A stretch of 8,531 nt of DNA from Candidatus Sumerlaeota bacterium (GCA_026398545.1 JAPLSR010000373.1:1-8531), one strand, 5' to 3'. Positions 1 through 7,224 are shown, counted from the stretch's first letter. The notes: generated by a model from the sequence alone, not told the origin. Translations and numbers: made by a program.

Positions 1-93
1 GCTTAGAAATGCCATGCCCATCGGGATGCGCTTTTCTATGGTGGAAAAGGGCGTCATGACGGGCTCAGCCGGCATTGCTAAAAGGATATTCAA
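1..93 (-). CDS. Partial B12-binding radical SAM-like protein, N-terminus only, TTG start
   Basis: Only the first 31 codons are in the window; the gene runs off the left edge. The frame opens just after an in-frame TAA. I chose a TTG start at 91-93 because a good Shine-Dalgarno core, GAGGT on the minus strand (103-107), sits 9 nt upstream. The peptide begins with a hydrophobic strand (NILLAMP) and then has EKRIPMGMAFLS. This is the arrangement at the start of cobalamin-binding domains of radical SAM proteins: a beta strand ending in NPP or similar, then R-x-P-x-G-L-A-[YF]-L. The complete radical SAM gene at 4478-5917 starts in a comparable way (VLIINEP, then RAPDWLAYATAVL). The gap to the flippase stop is 23 nt, so it is probably the next operon gene. 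ATG codons at 75 and 57 are alternative starts but would cut off the first strand. The family call rests on about 30 residues and is inference. Confidence 0.55.
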   Translation of the reverse strand, partial: MNILLAMPAEPVMTPFSTIEKRIPMGMAFLS

Positions 94-102
94 TTATTCA
101 TA

Positions 103-107
103 ACCTC
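103..107 (-). promoter_or_regulatory. Shine-Dalgarno site deciding a TTG start
   Basis: On the minus strand this reads GAGGT and lies 9 nt before the TTG at 91-93. The in-frame ATG codons at 75 and 57 have no comparably strong site. This is the main reason for annotating a TTG start for the partial gene at the left edge. Confidence 0.5.
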
Positions 108-116
108 AAGAATTCA

Positions 117-1427
117 TCAACTTACAAGGGTTTCTTTGACCAGACTCACCGCCTCTTTCAAGCTGATACTCAATCTCAGGTTAAGTTTTTTCAGGAAATA
201 GATAAGTGTGACGATGATGACTGAGCTGTGGACAAAGCCGGTTCCAATAATGGCTCCGAGCGCCCCCCAGCGGGGAATCAAAAGCACATCGAAAATAAAG
301 TTAAACACCGCGCCTATGGCAGTGCCCCAGGCAAGGGCTCTTGCATTGCCGGTTGAAATCATAAAACCCGCCGTGGTTATCTGCCCGACCCCCTTTAGAA
401 TCAGAAGCGGTGCCAGTATTCTCAGAAGGATGATGGAACCGCTGAAGCGTGGGAAAAATCCATGAATCACGACAGGGGAGAGGAAAAAGAGAAGAATGGC
501 AACAGGCGTCATGAGGAAAAATGTCAATGACTGGACCCTTGTGAATAATGACTGGATGTTACTATGCCTTTTCATGGTGTGTTCTCGTGTGATAATGGGC
601 GACACAATTGCGCAGAGAACGACGGCAAGGAGGAGAGGCACCTGAAAGAGCATGTCAGCCACGTTATATATGGCAATTTCACGCGTATTGCTGAGATAGC
701 CGAGAAGCAGGATATCAACCCGCGTGTAACAATAATAGGCAAATCCGCCAACAGAAATGGGAATGCTGTATGTGATGATTTTTCGGAGAAAGCGGCGCGT
801 TTGTTCACCTGAGCGCCATGTGGTGTAATATTTTTTTGCAAATAGTACGAGAGAACCTGCGGCAAGAAACAATGTTGAACCTGCCACTCCGCCAATTGCG
901 CCATACATTCCCAGCCCTGCGCGCATTAAAATGATGACAAGCAGGAGCTGCAATGGATTTGCTATCATGTTGAGAAGTGCCGGAAGGCGAAATTCACTCA
1001 CACCCTTGAACATCTCCTCTAAGAACCGTGTGAGATTATTCAGTAGGATGAGGATGGCGAAAGCCTTGAGAAGTGATTCAAGCGCCGGCTTTTTCTGAAC
1101 TATGGCTATCCATCCCGAAAAGAAGTAACAGAATAACATGATGATGATTCCGAGGATGGCGGTGAGATAAAAGCCCGCCCTTGTGGTGTCGCGAGGGGAG
1201 GAGCCGCTGTATATGGCTTCGGTGAGATATCTGGAACTTGCCAGAGGCACGCCGAACTCCGCAAATATCTGGAGAAAGGCAATTGTGGTGAGCGCAAGAA
1301 CGAATAGACCATAATCCTCCGGCACAAGAAGCCGTGTCAGGGCATAGGTAACCAGCAATCTGAATATACCGGTCACTCCGATATTGCTCAGTTTCCATAA
1401 TGAGTCGGTAAATCCCTTGCTTGGCAT
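117..1427 (-). CDS. Polysaccharide flippase (Wzx/MATE-like oligosaccharide exporter)
   Basis: A 436-residue, very hydrophobic protein with about 12 predicted membrane helices, the usual size and topology of Wzx-type flippases of the MVF/polysaccharide-synthesis superfamily. These proteins move lipid-linked oligosaccharides across the inner membrane. Family-like features are an N-terminal helix followed by TRLLVPEDYGLF (residues about 31-42) and the late motif NFIFDVLLIPRWGALGAIIG, which matches the N-x-x-x-D-x-x-L-I-P-x-x-G-x-x-G-A signature. The frame is open for 60 more codons upstream (to 1607). That stretch overlaps the preceding glycosyltransferase gene, does not look like membrane protein, and is not used. 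The ATG at 1427 follows the upstream stop by 1 nt and has GGAAGG on the minus strand (1437-1442) at good spacing. The position after four glycosyltransferase genes fits export of their product. The transported glycan cannot be told from sequence. Confidence 0.88.
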   Translation of the reverse strand: MPSKGFTDSLWKLSNIGVTGIFRLLVTYALTRLLVPEDYGLFVLALTTIAFLQIFAEFGVPLASSRYLTEAIYSGSSPRDTTRAGFYLTAILGIIIMLFCYFFSGWIAIVQKKPALESLLKAFAILILLNNLTRFLEEMFKGVSEFRLPALLNMIANPLQLLLVIILMRAGLGMYGAIGGVAGSTLFLAAGSLVLFAKKYYTTWRSGEQTRRFLRKIITYSIPISVGGFAYYCYTRVDILLLGYLSNTREIAIYNVADMLFQVPLLLAVVLCAIVSPIITREHTMKRHSNIQSLFTRVQSLTFFLMTPVAILLFFLSPVVIHGFFPRFSGSIILLRILAPLLILKGVGQITTAGFMISTGNARALAWGTAIGAVFNFIFDVLLIPRWGALGAIIGTGFVHSSVIIVTLIYFLKKLNLRLSISLKEAVSLVKETLVS

Positions 1428-1428
1428 C

Positions 1429-2412
1429 TCAGCTCGCCTTCCCGGACAGGCTTTTAAAATATGAAACCTCGAGGTGCATACCGGCAACAATGTGATAAAG
1501 TGCAAAAAGCGGAAATGGTCTGCCCCGCTTTTCAAACCATTTTGTGAGCCTCCGGAGAGCCTCAAGTATTTTCCTGTCCGTTGTGAAAGGGGCGTGGATG
1601 ATGGCATGGCAGACGCAATACCGGATGAAATAATTCAATCTTGCAGAGAACTTCCTGCAATTGAACTCATGTCCGGGGAGGTCATATTTTGCACCTGGAA
1701 AGAGTTTTACAAAAAGCGCCTTGTTTTGCCCTGACTCATAATTTCTGCGGCAGCGAAATTCAAATGAGTCTTCGCTGAGATAATGCCGGACGCACGCTTC
1801 GGGGTCATATATCAATCTGAGCCCCGATTGTTCCAGCCGGTATCCCAGTGCGATTTCCTCAAATCCCCATGAGCGGAAGGATTCGTTAAAGAGGAGTCCT
1901 TGCGGCATCTCCCGTCTTTTGAAGGATGCGTTGGCGCTGAAATAAATGAAGGGCAGATGTCCCGCATGTCCTTCAGACCAGGTATTGCGAGCCTTCTGAA
2001 ATGTGTCCAGAAAGTCCGTGTAAATTGTGCGTCGGGTGTGAATATTCTCAAGGGCGCCGATAACGACGACTCCTGATTTCCCCTCATGGCTCCTGAGGTG
2101 CGCCGCAACACAACCGGAGGGAAGTTCAAAATCATTATCGCAGATAATGATGATATCGCCGCGCGCAAGTGAGATGGCAAGATTGCAGGCAGCCGCCCGT
2201 CCCTTGTTTCCATCATGAAACGCATGACGGAGCGGCAACCCTTTTTCCCTGTAACAATCCATTACCTCTATAGAACGGTCTGTTGAGCCATCATCTCCCA
2301 CAATAACCTCTATCATTTCCAGCGGCACATCCTGCGCCATGATGGAATTGAAAAGTATGGGCAATTTTTTTTCACCGTTGAAATTCGGCACAACGATGGA
2401 AACAAGGGACAT
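1429..2412 (-). CDS. Glycosyltransferase family 2, soluble-looking
   Basis: A 327-residue GT-A fold glycosyltransferase that would transfer a sugar from a nucleotide-sugar donor to a growing lipid-linked glycan on the cytoplasmic face. The N-terminal strand VSIVVPNFNGE (residues 4-14) opens the nucleotide-binding domain. GDDGSTD (39-45) is the canonical donor-binding motif. DND (92-94), after a hydrophobic strand, is the DXD metal-binding motif. WGFEEIALGYRL (182-193) corresponds to the conserved [ED]-D segment carrying the likely catalytic base, in the G-W-E-D-x-E-L-G-Y-R-L pattern of the family. I see no membrane helix; the C-terminal third is basic and aromatic, so peripheral membrane association is likely. 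The start has GGGAG on the minus strand about 10 nt upstream. It follows the GT4 gene by 5 nt and precedes the flippase by 1 nt. Donor and linkage are unknown. Confidence 0.87.
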   Translation of the reverse strand: MSLVSIVVPNFNGEKKLPILFNSIMAQDVPLEMIEVIVGDDGSTDRSIEVMDCYREKGLPLRHAFHDGNKGRAAACNLAISLARGDIIIICDNDFELPSGCVAAHLRSHEGKSGVVVIGALENIHTRRTIYTDFLDTFQKARNTWSEGHAGHLPFIYFSANASFKRREMPQGLLFNESFRSWGFEEIALGYRLEQSGLRLIYDPEACVRHYLSEDSFEFRCRRNYESGQNKALFVKLFPGAKYDLPGHEFNCRKFSARLNYFIRYCVCHAIIHAPFTTDRKILEALRRLTKWFEKRGRPFPLFALYHIVAGMHLEVSYFKSLSGKAS

Positions 2413-2417
2413 GTGTT

Positions 2418-3518
2418 CTAATCTCCCAGATAAATTGAAAGGATTTTCCCGATAAACTGTTCAAAAGAAAAATATTTTTCGAAGTGTTCAGATGCCATCT
2501 TTCCCATAGAGTTTCTCAAATTTTCATCAAAGATAAGCCTCAAAATTTTCTCTTTAAAATCATCTATTGTTCCGGCAAGGAAACCTGTGACCCCATCCAG
2601 GACAAGCCCCCTGTGTCCCTCAATATCGCTTGCCACAATCGGTTTCCCCAGATACATGGCTTCAAGAAGCGAATAGGGCATCCCCTCCCACAGGGAGGTC
2701 GATAGAATGATGGTGGCGTGGCGAATCAGCGCGGGAATATCTTTCCGATAGCCGAGGAGAAACACCCTTCCGCCGAGCCCCTTTTTCTCTATCTCCATTT
2801 TCATTTTCACATTCAGCGGTCCCTCGCCAACGATGGAAAAATGGACAGCCGGGTTTTGCTGGCAGACCTTTTCTGCGATGGCTATGATACGCAAAGGGTC
2901 TTTTTGCCTCACAAGGCGGATGATGCTCAGTATGTATGGCTCTCTTGTGGGAAGAGGCGCGCACTTTTCATCCGTTTCCGCACAACCCACCTCCTCTTCC
3001 GAAATGGAATTGGGTATTACAATGATGTCGTTTGCCCGCTTGATTCTATTCCTGATTAAGATTCCCTTCTGAGCCTCTGAAAGGGCAATGATTTTATCCG
3101 TCAGGATTGAAAAAATTCGCCAGGTGATATAAAAAATTCTTTCCAGCGCCCTGTTTTCAAAATTGATAATCTGGGGGTTAAAGATGAAAGAGACACGGGG
3201 ATAAATGAGACGCGGCAGATGCGCCCAGAAGATGGACTGAAGATTATGTATGTGGACAATATTAATGTTCAGGCGTTTAATCAGCCGCACCGCCTCCCAC
3301 ATTCCGCGGATGCTGAAATATTTCGCCGCAGGCACGGTATAAACGGGAACTCCGAGGGCGCGATAGTATTCAGAAATTCTCGGGTCATTTGTGGAACAAA
3401 GGATGTGGAACCGGAGGTTTTCACCGTTGAGCCTCTTCACGAACTGACCCACGTGGCGCGTGATGCCGCTGATAGTCGGTTCATAATAGACCTCAAGGAT
3501 ATTTTTTGTTATAGTCAT
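2418..3518 (-). CDS. Glycosyltransferase family 4 (GT-B fold)
   Basis: A 366-residue retaining-type GT4 glycosyltransferase, normal length for the family. The N-terminal acceptor domain begins ILEVYYEPTISGITRHV (about 7-23), where the SGITRH loop matches the usual G-G-x-x-R-x-V. HIHN at 89-92 is also typical. The C-terminal donor domain has RLVRQKDP (201-208), whose Arg and Lys usually contact the donor diphosphate. It also has VGEGP (230-234) and the E-x7-E motif at E278 and E286 (EGMPYSLLE), then GKPIVASDIEG and G-V-T-G-F-L. The frame is open for 113 more codons upstream, but those overlap the preceding GT2 gene and do not resemble a GT4 domain. The ATG at 3518 shares one base with the upstream stop (TAATG) and has no clear Shine-Dalgarno sequence, so translation is probably coupled to that gene. 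Sugar specificity is not determinable. Confidence 0.9.
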   Translation of the reverse strand: MTITKNILEVYYEPTISGITRHVGQFVKRLNGENLRFHILCSTNDPRISEYYRALGVPVYTVPAAKYFSIRGMWEAVRLIKRLNINIVHIHNLQSIFWAHLPRLIYPRVSFIFNPQIINFENRALERIFYITWRIFSILTDKIIALSEAQKGILIRNRIKRANDIIVIPNSISEEEVGCAETDEKCAPLPTREPYILSIIRLVRQKDPLRIIAIAEKVCQQNPAVHFSIVGEGPLNVKMKMEIEKKGLGGRVFLLGYRKDIPALIRHATIILSTSLWEGMPYSLLEAMYLGKPIVASDIEGHRGLVLDGVTGFLAGTIDDFKEKILRLIFDENLRNSMGKMASEHFEKYFSFEQFIGKILSIYLGD

Positions 3519-4477
3519 TATCTGACGCCGGATATGATACCCTTCGCAAATCCCAGATTCCAGTTGTAAAGGAGAATGAAAAATAAAAACAGGAAATATG
3601 CACCCAGCTTTAAACTTTTTGTCTTCAGAGTGAAAATGAGAGTGATAAAAAAAAGTGCGAGTATAGAGAGTCCCACGAAAAGTACCGTCTTTATGATTGC
3701 AAGGGCGATGAGTCCCCCGACGAGCGCCGCCGTGAAAAAAGGCACATAATGAATCAGCCTGAATAGACCGTATTTTCGAACCAGATACGCCTGCGCCCAG
3801 CCGTAGCGTCTCATCATGCGGGAGAAGGCGCCGGCATCTTTCGCGCGATAATGCCACACAACCGCTCCGGGATTGTAATACAGTTCATAACCAAGCCGTG
3901 TGATTTTGAGGTCAATATCCACATCCTCGCCGGGCCAGAGCGCCTCGTCAAACAGCCCCGCTTCTAAAAGCACCTCCCTGCGATACATGACATTGCAGGT
4001 CGGATTGTGCCGCGTGCGAATCAGTCTATCCTGTATCTTCAGATAATCCGCAACAAATCCGACACTTTTCATGAAGGCATGGATATTTTTCCCGAACGGT
4101 GTATCATCCGCGGGACTTTGCTGGTCACCACCAACGCCAGCCGTCTTTTCACTGACAAAACCCTTGAAGAGCTCATCAAGCCAATCCTCTGCAACAATGC
4201 AGTCGGAATCGGTGAAGGCGATGAATTCGCCGGTTGCCTCGCGGACTCCGATATTCCGCGCCCGCGATGGCCCTGCGTTCGGCGTCCGGATGATGCGAAT
4301 GTCGCCGCCATATCCTTTCAAAATATCCGGTGTGGCATCCGTGGAGCCATCGTCAATGATGATGATTTCCTTATTTCCCCATGTCAGATGCAAAATTGAA
4401 GCCACGCATCTGACAATTGTCTCCTCGCAGTTATAGGCAGGGATAATAATGGAAATAAGAGGATGTGGATTTTTCAT
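3518..4477 (-). CDS. Glycosyltransferase family 2 with C-terminal membrane helices
   Basis: A 319-residue GT-A glycosyltransferase. Visible motifs are the N-terminal strand ISIIIPAYNCEE (8-19), IDDGSTD (41-47), the loop AGPSRARNIGV (68-78), the DSD metal-binding motif (90-92) and PGEDVDIDLKI (182-192), which carries the probable catalytic acidic residues. From about residue 245 there are two or three hydrophobic segments (roughly 245-262, 263-284 and 290-304), so the catalytic domain is probably tethered to the inner membrane near its lipid-linked acceptor. The SRARN loop with a terminal membrane region is common in enzymes that extend O-antigen-like or exopolysaccharide chains; that functional reading is inference. 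The start codon directly abuts the stop of the radical SAM gene (TAA then ATG, no gap), with GGAAAGG on the minus strand about 4 nt upstream. Its own stop overlaps the GT4 start by one base. Donor sugar is unknown. Confidence 0.89.
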   Translation of the reverse strand: MKNPHPLISIIIPAYNCEETIVRCVASILHLTWGNKEIIIIDDGSTDATPDILKGYGGDIRIIRTPNAGPSRARNIGVREATGEFIAFTDSDCIVAEDWLDELFKGFVSEKTAGVGGDQQSPADDTPFGKNIHAFMKSVGFVADYLKIQDRLIRTRHNPTCNVMYRREVLLEAGLFDEALWPGEDVDIDLKITRLGYELYYNPGAVVWHYRAKDAGAFSRMMRRYGWAQAYLVRKYGLFRLIHYVPFFTAALVGGLIALAIIKTVLFVGLSILALFFITLIFTLKTKSLKLGAYFLFLFFILLYNWNLGFAKGIISGVR

Positions 4478-5917
4478 TTAGCCTTTCCGTTTTGAAAGGA
4501 GATAGGAAAAGAAGTTTTTGGCGCCACGGAGTTTTCGGTAAAGGTCCTTCTTGCTTTTCGTCTGGAACAAAAAGCGGAGCATGTAAGTAGGGCGTAAATA
4601 AAATTTCTTCAGCCCCCTGTCCACGTATCGGTCAATCTCACCTCGGGCAAGTCCCGGATAATCCACGACCTGCGCCTGCTCACCCTCAGACAGCCAGTCC
4701 GCCCAGGAGGCGGCGGTGAGAAGACCCTCCCGTTTGCAGTAGTTATAGTATTGTGTTCCGGGGAAGGGGACGGCGCCAGAAAACTGAACCGTATGGAGAT
4801 TCATCTCCAGCGCAAACTTAATAGTTTCCTCAATGGTCTCCCTCGTCTCACCGGGGAGTCCAAGGACAAAGCACCCGTGGACGTCAAGACCAGCCGCCGT
4901 GGCGAGTCGCATGAACCGCCTTGCATCCTCCAGTGTGGCGTTTTTGTTCATTCGGTCGAGCATCGCCTGATTGCCGGACTCAAACCCCACAAGGAGCTCC
5001 CGGCAACCGGCGCGCTTCATAAGTTTGAAGAGTTCCTCATCAGCGGAATCCGTCCGGGCATTGACTGAGAAGGTAATCTTCAATCCCCTTTTAAGTATTT
5101 CCTCGCAGATGCCGACCGCGCGAGACTTGTTCACGGTGAAGGTGTCATCCTCAAAAAAGAACTCACCACCCTTGAGAACTCTGGGGCAAAGTTTGATGTC
5201 GTATTCAAGTTCGTCCACGACATTTTGGGGAGTGCGCAGACGATAACTCATACCGTGCATCACCTGTGGCCACAGGCAGAATATGCAGATATTGGGGCAA
5301 CCTCTACCCGCAATGACATCAATATACGGGTAAAGCTTGCCCCCATCAAAATACTTCATGAGGTCGAGGTGGTGCCAGGCGGGGAATGGAAGGACATCCA
5401 GATTTTCAATGAAGGGGCGCTTCGCAGTGCGGACTGGCGCTCCATCCTTTAAAAAGACAATACCCGGCACATTCTCAGGCGCGGAATGGTTTTGAATCAC
5501 ATCGCGAACCGTGTAATCATATTCTCCCACACAGACAACATCCACCGCCCCTTCCGCCTCCGCCAGCGTTTCCTCCGGCAATGCCGAGGCGTGCGGTCCC
5601 GCCATGATGACAAAAGCTCCGCTTTCCTCCTTGCAGATGCGTGCGCAATCGATATCCGAGTAGATGGAAGGTGTGGTGGAATCGAGAACCACAAAGCGCG
5701 GTTTTTGCCGGCGGATGATTTCGCGGAGTTTCGCCTTATCCCATCCCTCTGCGGGGAAGTCAAAAAGTTTGACCGGTATGTCTGCCTCCTCAAGGACTGC
5801 AGTGGCGTAGGCAAGCCAGTCCGGCGCCCTCAGGACCCGCCCGCGTGTCCGCGCCGCCCACCTCTGCGTCCGGCAGAAATCCTTCACAAAAGGCTCATTG
5901 ATAATAAGGACATCCAT
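4478..5917 (-). CDS. B12-binding domain radical SAM protein in a glycan cluster
   Basis: A 479-residue radical SAM enzyme with an N-terminal cobalamin-binding-type domain. The N-terminal fold begins VLIINEP (3-9), continues with RAPDWLAYATAVLEEA (30-45), and has MAGPHASALPEE (105-116), the usual G-G-P-H-x-[TS] segment. CVGEYDYTV (129-137) follows. The radical SAM core starts at GRGCPNICIFC (204-214), with C207, C211 and C214 forming the CxxxCxxC motif for the 4Fe-4S cluster. Later come FFEDDTFTVNK (254-264), GFESGNQAMLDRMNK (311-325) and GCFVLGLPGET (348-358), all typical of the B12-radical SAM superfamily of methyltransferases and cyclases. The basic C-terminal tail (about 440-479) may contact the membrane. 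It lies between glycosyltransferase genes, so a glycan, its lipid carrier or a lipid anchor is a reasonable substrate, but the reaction is unknown. A weak GAG-type ribosome site precedes the ATG. Family call is firm; function is not. Confidence 0.9.
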   Translation of the reverse strand: MDVLIINEPFVKDFCRTQRWAARTRGRVLRAPDWLAYATAVLEEADIPVKLFDFPAEGWDKAKLREIIRRQKPRFVVLDSTTPSIYSDIDCARICKEESGAFVIMAGPHASALPEETLAEAEGAVDVVCVGEYDYTVRDVIQNHSAPENVPGIVFLKDGAPVRTAKRPFIENLDVLPFPAWHHLDLMKYFDGGKLYPYIDVIAGRGCPNICIFCLWPQVMHGMSYRLRTPQNVVDELEYDIKLCPRVLKGGEFFFEDDTFTVNKSRAVGICEEILKRGLKITFSVNARTDSADEELFKLMKRAGCRELLVGFESGNQAMLDRMNKNATLEDARRFMRLATAAGLDVHGCFVLGLPGETRETIEETIKFALEMNLHTVQFSGAVPFPGTQYYNYCKREGLLTAASWADWLSEGEQAQVVDYPGLARGEIDRYVDRGLKKFYLRPTYMLRFLFQTKSKKDLYRKLRGAKNFFSYLLSKRKG

Positions 5918-5946
5918 AATGTTCTCATAGATGGTTATAAAGAATT

Positions 5947-7119
5947 TTACTTATCTTTAGTCATTTCCAGATGTAGCATGCTTAAAATGAATGAAGAAAA
6001 GATTGTCTGAATGCCCATAACAATGAGTATCAGCCCGAGGAGCGCCTCTCTGACCCTGTGGAGCTCTCCAAAGCCTGCGGCAATCCATGAAATAAGGATA
6101 TAAAAATTGATGGCGAATCCGATGAAAAACAGCACCAGCCCCAGGATAATCCCCTTTTCCAGTGTGAACCGCCGTGAGAAGGAGCGAACAAATTTATCCT
6201 CAACGAGGATGTTTTTCTCAAATGAGATGCTCTTGGCGAGGATGCCCAGCTGCACAACCTGATATCCGAGGAGCGTCATGATGCCGCCCAGGACAATGAA
6301 ATGGATGTCGAAACCATGCCCGAAGAGAAAAACGGGTCCGCGCAACAGGAGCAGAATCAAAAAAATCCCAAACAGCATGATGGTGAAGCCGGGTATTAGA
6401 AAAAGATGCGTCGGACTGTACATGAGCATGAAGCGCATATGGCGCCACCCATCTTTGAAGGAATGCAGCTTGGACTCTCCCTTGCGCGGATAATAGGTGA
6501 TGGGAACCTCGGTAACCTTCAGCCTTGCCTTGGAGGCGTTGATAACCATTTCTGAAGCGAATTCCATCCCCGAGGTTTTCAGGTGCATCTTCCCATATGA
6601 CTCTTTTGTGAAGGCGCGCATTCCACAGTGTGAGTCGCTGATGCCTGTGTGAAATAAAAGGTTAAGAAACCAGGAGAGGAATGGATTGCCAATATATCGA
6701 TGCAGCCAGGGCATGGCGCCGGGGAGGATTTTCCCCTTCAGGCGCGTCCCCATTACCATGTCATATCCTTCCCTGAGGGGCGCGATGAATTTGTGAATCT
6801 CGCTGAAATCATACGTATTGTCCGAATCGCCAATAATGATATATTTCCCGCGTGCCTCCGAGATTCCTTTGTGATAGGCGTTTCCATAGCCCTTCAGGAG
6901 TTGATTTACAATGCGTGCACCCATTGATGTGGCTATCTCAACCGAGCGGTCGTTGGAACCATTATCGCTCACCACCACTTCGCCCTGAATGCCATGCTCG
7001 CGGAGGCTATTCCATGCCTTCTTGACGCACTCTCCGATTGTCTCTTCCTCATTCAGACAGGGCATGACAATGGAGACTTCCAATTCATCTTTCATCTCTT
7101 CTGAAACGTCCATTTTCAT
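5947..7119 (-). CDS. Polyprenyl-phosphate glycosyltransferase-like GT2 (dolichol-P-glucose/mannose synthase type) with four membrane helices
   Basis: A 390-residue protein: a GT-A domain (about 12-225) followed by a membrane domain. VSIVMPCLNEEETI (15-28), VSDNGSNDRS (50-59) and IGDSDNTYDF (96-105) are the donor- and metal-binding motifs of the dolichyl-phosphate mannose/glucose synthase branch of GT2. SDSHCGMRAF (161-170) and PITYYPRKGESKL (206-218) are further hallmarks. Four hydrophobic segments follow (about 238-260, 270-295, 322-345, 358-382). In this branch the enzyme transfers a sugar from a nucleotide donor to undecaprenyl or another polyprenyl phosphate. It is the first gene of the glycan block, 121 nt after rex and 29 nt before the radical SAM start. 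ATG at 7119 is taken as the start; the ATG at 7113, two codons later, is possible. Only a weak GGA precedes it. No GT-C transferase that would use the lipid-linked sugar is visible, so its product may serve genes elsewhere. Confidence 0.88.
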   Translation of the reverse strand: MKMDVSEEMKDELEVSIVMPCLNEEETIGECVKKAWNSLREHGIQGEVVVSDNGSNDRSVEIATSMGARIVNQLLKGYGNAYHKGISEARGKYIIIGDSDNTYDFSEIHKFIAPLREGYDMVMGTRLKGKILPGAMPWLHRYIGNPFLSWFLNLLFHTGISDSHCGMRAFTKESYGKMHLKTSGMEFASEMVINASKARLKVTEVPITYYPRKGESKLHSFKDGWRHMRFMLMYSPTHLFLIPGFTIMLFGIFLILLLLRGPVFLFGHGFDIHFIVLGGIMTLLGYQVVQLGILAKSISFEKNILVEDKFVRSFSRRFTLEKGIILGLVLFFIGFAINFYILISWIAAGFGELHRVREALLGLILIVMGIQTIFSSFILSMLHLEMTKDK

Positions 7120-7130
7120 AGTTTGTCCAG

Positions 7131-7147
7131 TTATAAATGATTTACAA
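7131..7147. promoter_or_regulatory. Imperfect AT-rich inverted repeat, candidate operator
   Basis: The plus strand reads TTATAAA, TGA, TTTACAA: two 7-bp arms with one mismatch around a 3-bp centre. It lies just downstream of the candidate promoter and 11 bp before the first gene of the glycan block. The TTGTAAA arm (minus strand) resembles Rex half-sites such as TTGTGAA or TTGTTAA, and rex is the next gene upstream. However, Rex sites normally have a 4-bp centre and this one has 3. The inverted repeat is seen; Rex binding is a guess, and chance in AT-rich DNA is possible. Confidence 0.25.
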
Positions 7148-7154
7148 GTTTCAC

Positions 7155-7183
7155 ATGATGAGGTGATTTCTCGTACGGGTCAA
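7155..7183 (-). promoter_or_regulatory. Candidate sigma70-type promoter for the glycan operon
   Basis: On the minus strand a -35-like TTGACC (7178-7183) is separated by exactly 17 nt from a -10-like CATCAT (7155-7160). The -35 matches the consensus at 5 of 6 positions and the -10 at 4 of 6. Transcription would begin near 7148, leaving a leader of about 30 nt before the ATG at 7119. A second -10-like TATAAC (7130-7135) has no acceptable -35. It sits in the only sizeable gap of the window, where a separate promoter is expected, but the -10 is weak. Confidence 0.35.
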
Positions 7184-7209
7184 GTCTGAAATATCCATAC
7201 CACGTTTTG

Positions 7210-7224
7210 TCCGCCTGAGGCGGA
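7210..7224. repeat. Perfect GC-rich palindrome in the spacer after rex
   Basis: The sequence TCCGCC, TGA, GGCGGA forms a perfect 6-bp stem with a 3-nt loop, 16 nt beyond the rex stop. In rex mRNA it would make a stable small hairpin, but what follows is CAAAACG rather than a run of U, so it is not a convincing intrinsic terminator. It could still slow polymerase, protect the rex 3' end, or be one copy of a dispersed genomic palindrome. Only one copy is seen in this window. Confidence 0.45.

Noticed and set aside
92..101. Short ATG frame between the flippase stop and the left-edge gene (ATG AAT AAT TGA)
   Set aside because: It encodes only three residues; the overlapping TTG start with GAGGT upstream is a better reading.
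1428..1607. Sixty-codon N-terminal extension of the flippase frame
   Set aside because: It overlaps the GT2 coding region, is not membrane-like, and the ATG at 1427 has a good ribosome site and sits 1 nt after the upstream stop.
1812..2225. A 137-codon minus-strand frame inside the GT2 gene
   Set aside because: It lies entirely within the confident glycosyltransferase gene in another frame and has no family motifs.
3519..3857. A 113-codon N-terminal extension of the GT4 frame
   Set aside because: It overlaps the preceding GT2 gene and does not resemble any part of a GT4 enzyme; the usual N-terminus begins just after the ATG at 3518.
4007..4436. Two overlapping plus-strand frames opposite the membrane-tethered GT2
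   Set aside because: They are antisense to conserved catalytic motifs, lack recognisable domains, and are explained by codon bias of the real gene.
5486..6010. A 174-codon open frame on the plus strand
   Set aside because: It is antisense to the start of the radical SAM gene and the end of the upstream GT2 gene, shows no recognisable domain, and is rich in Arg, His and Cys as expected of shadow frames.
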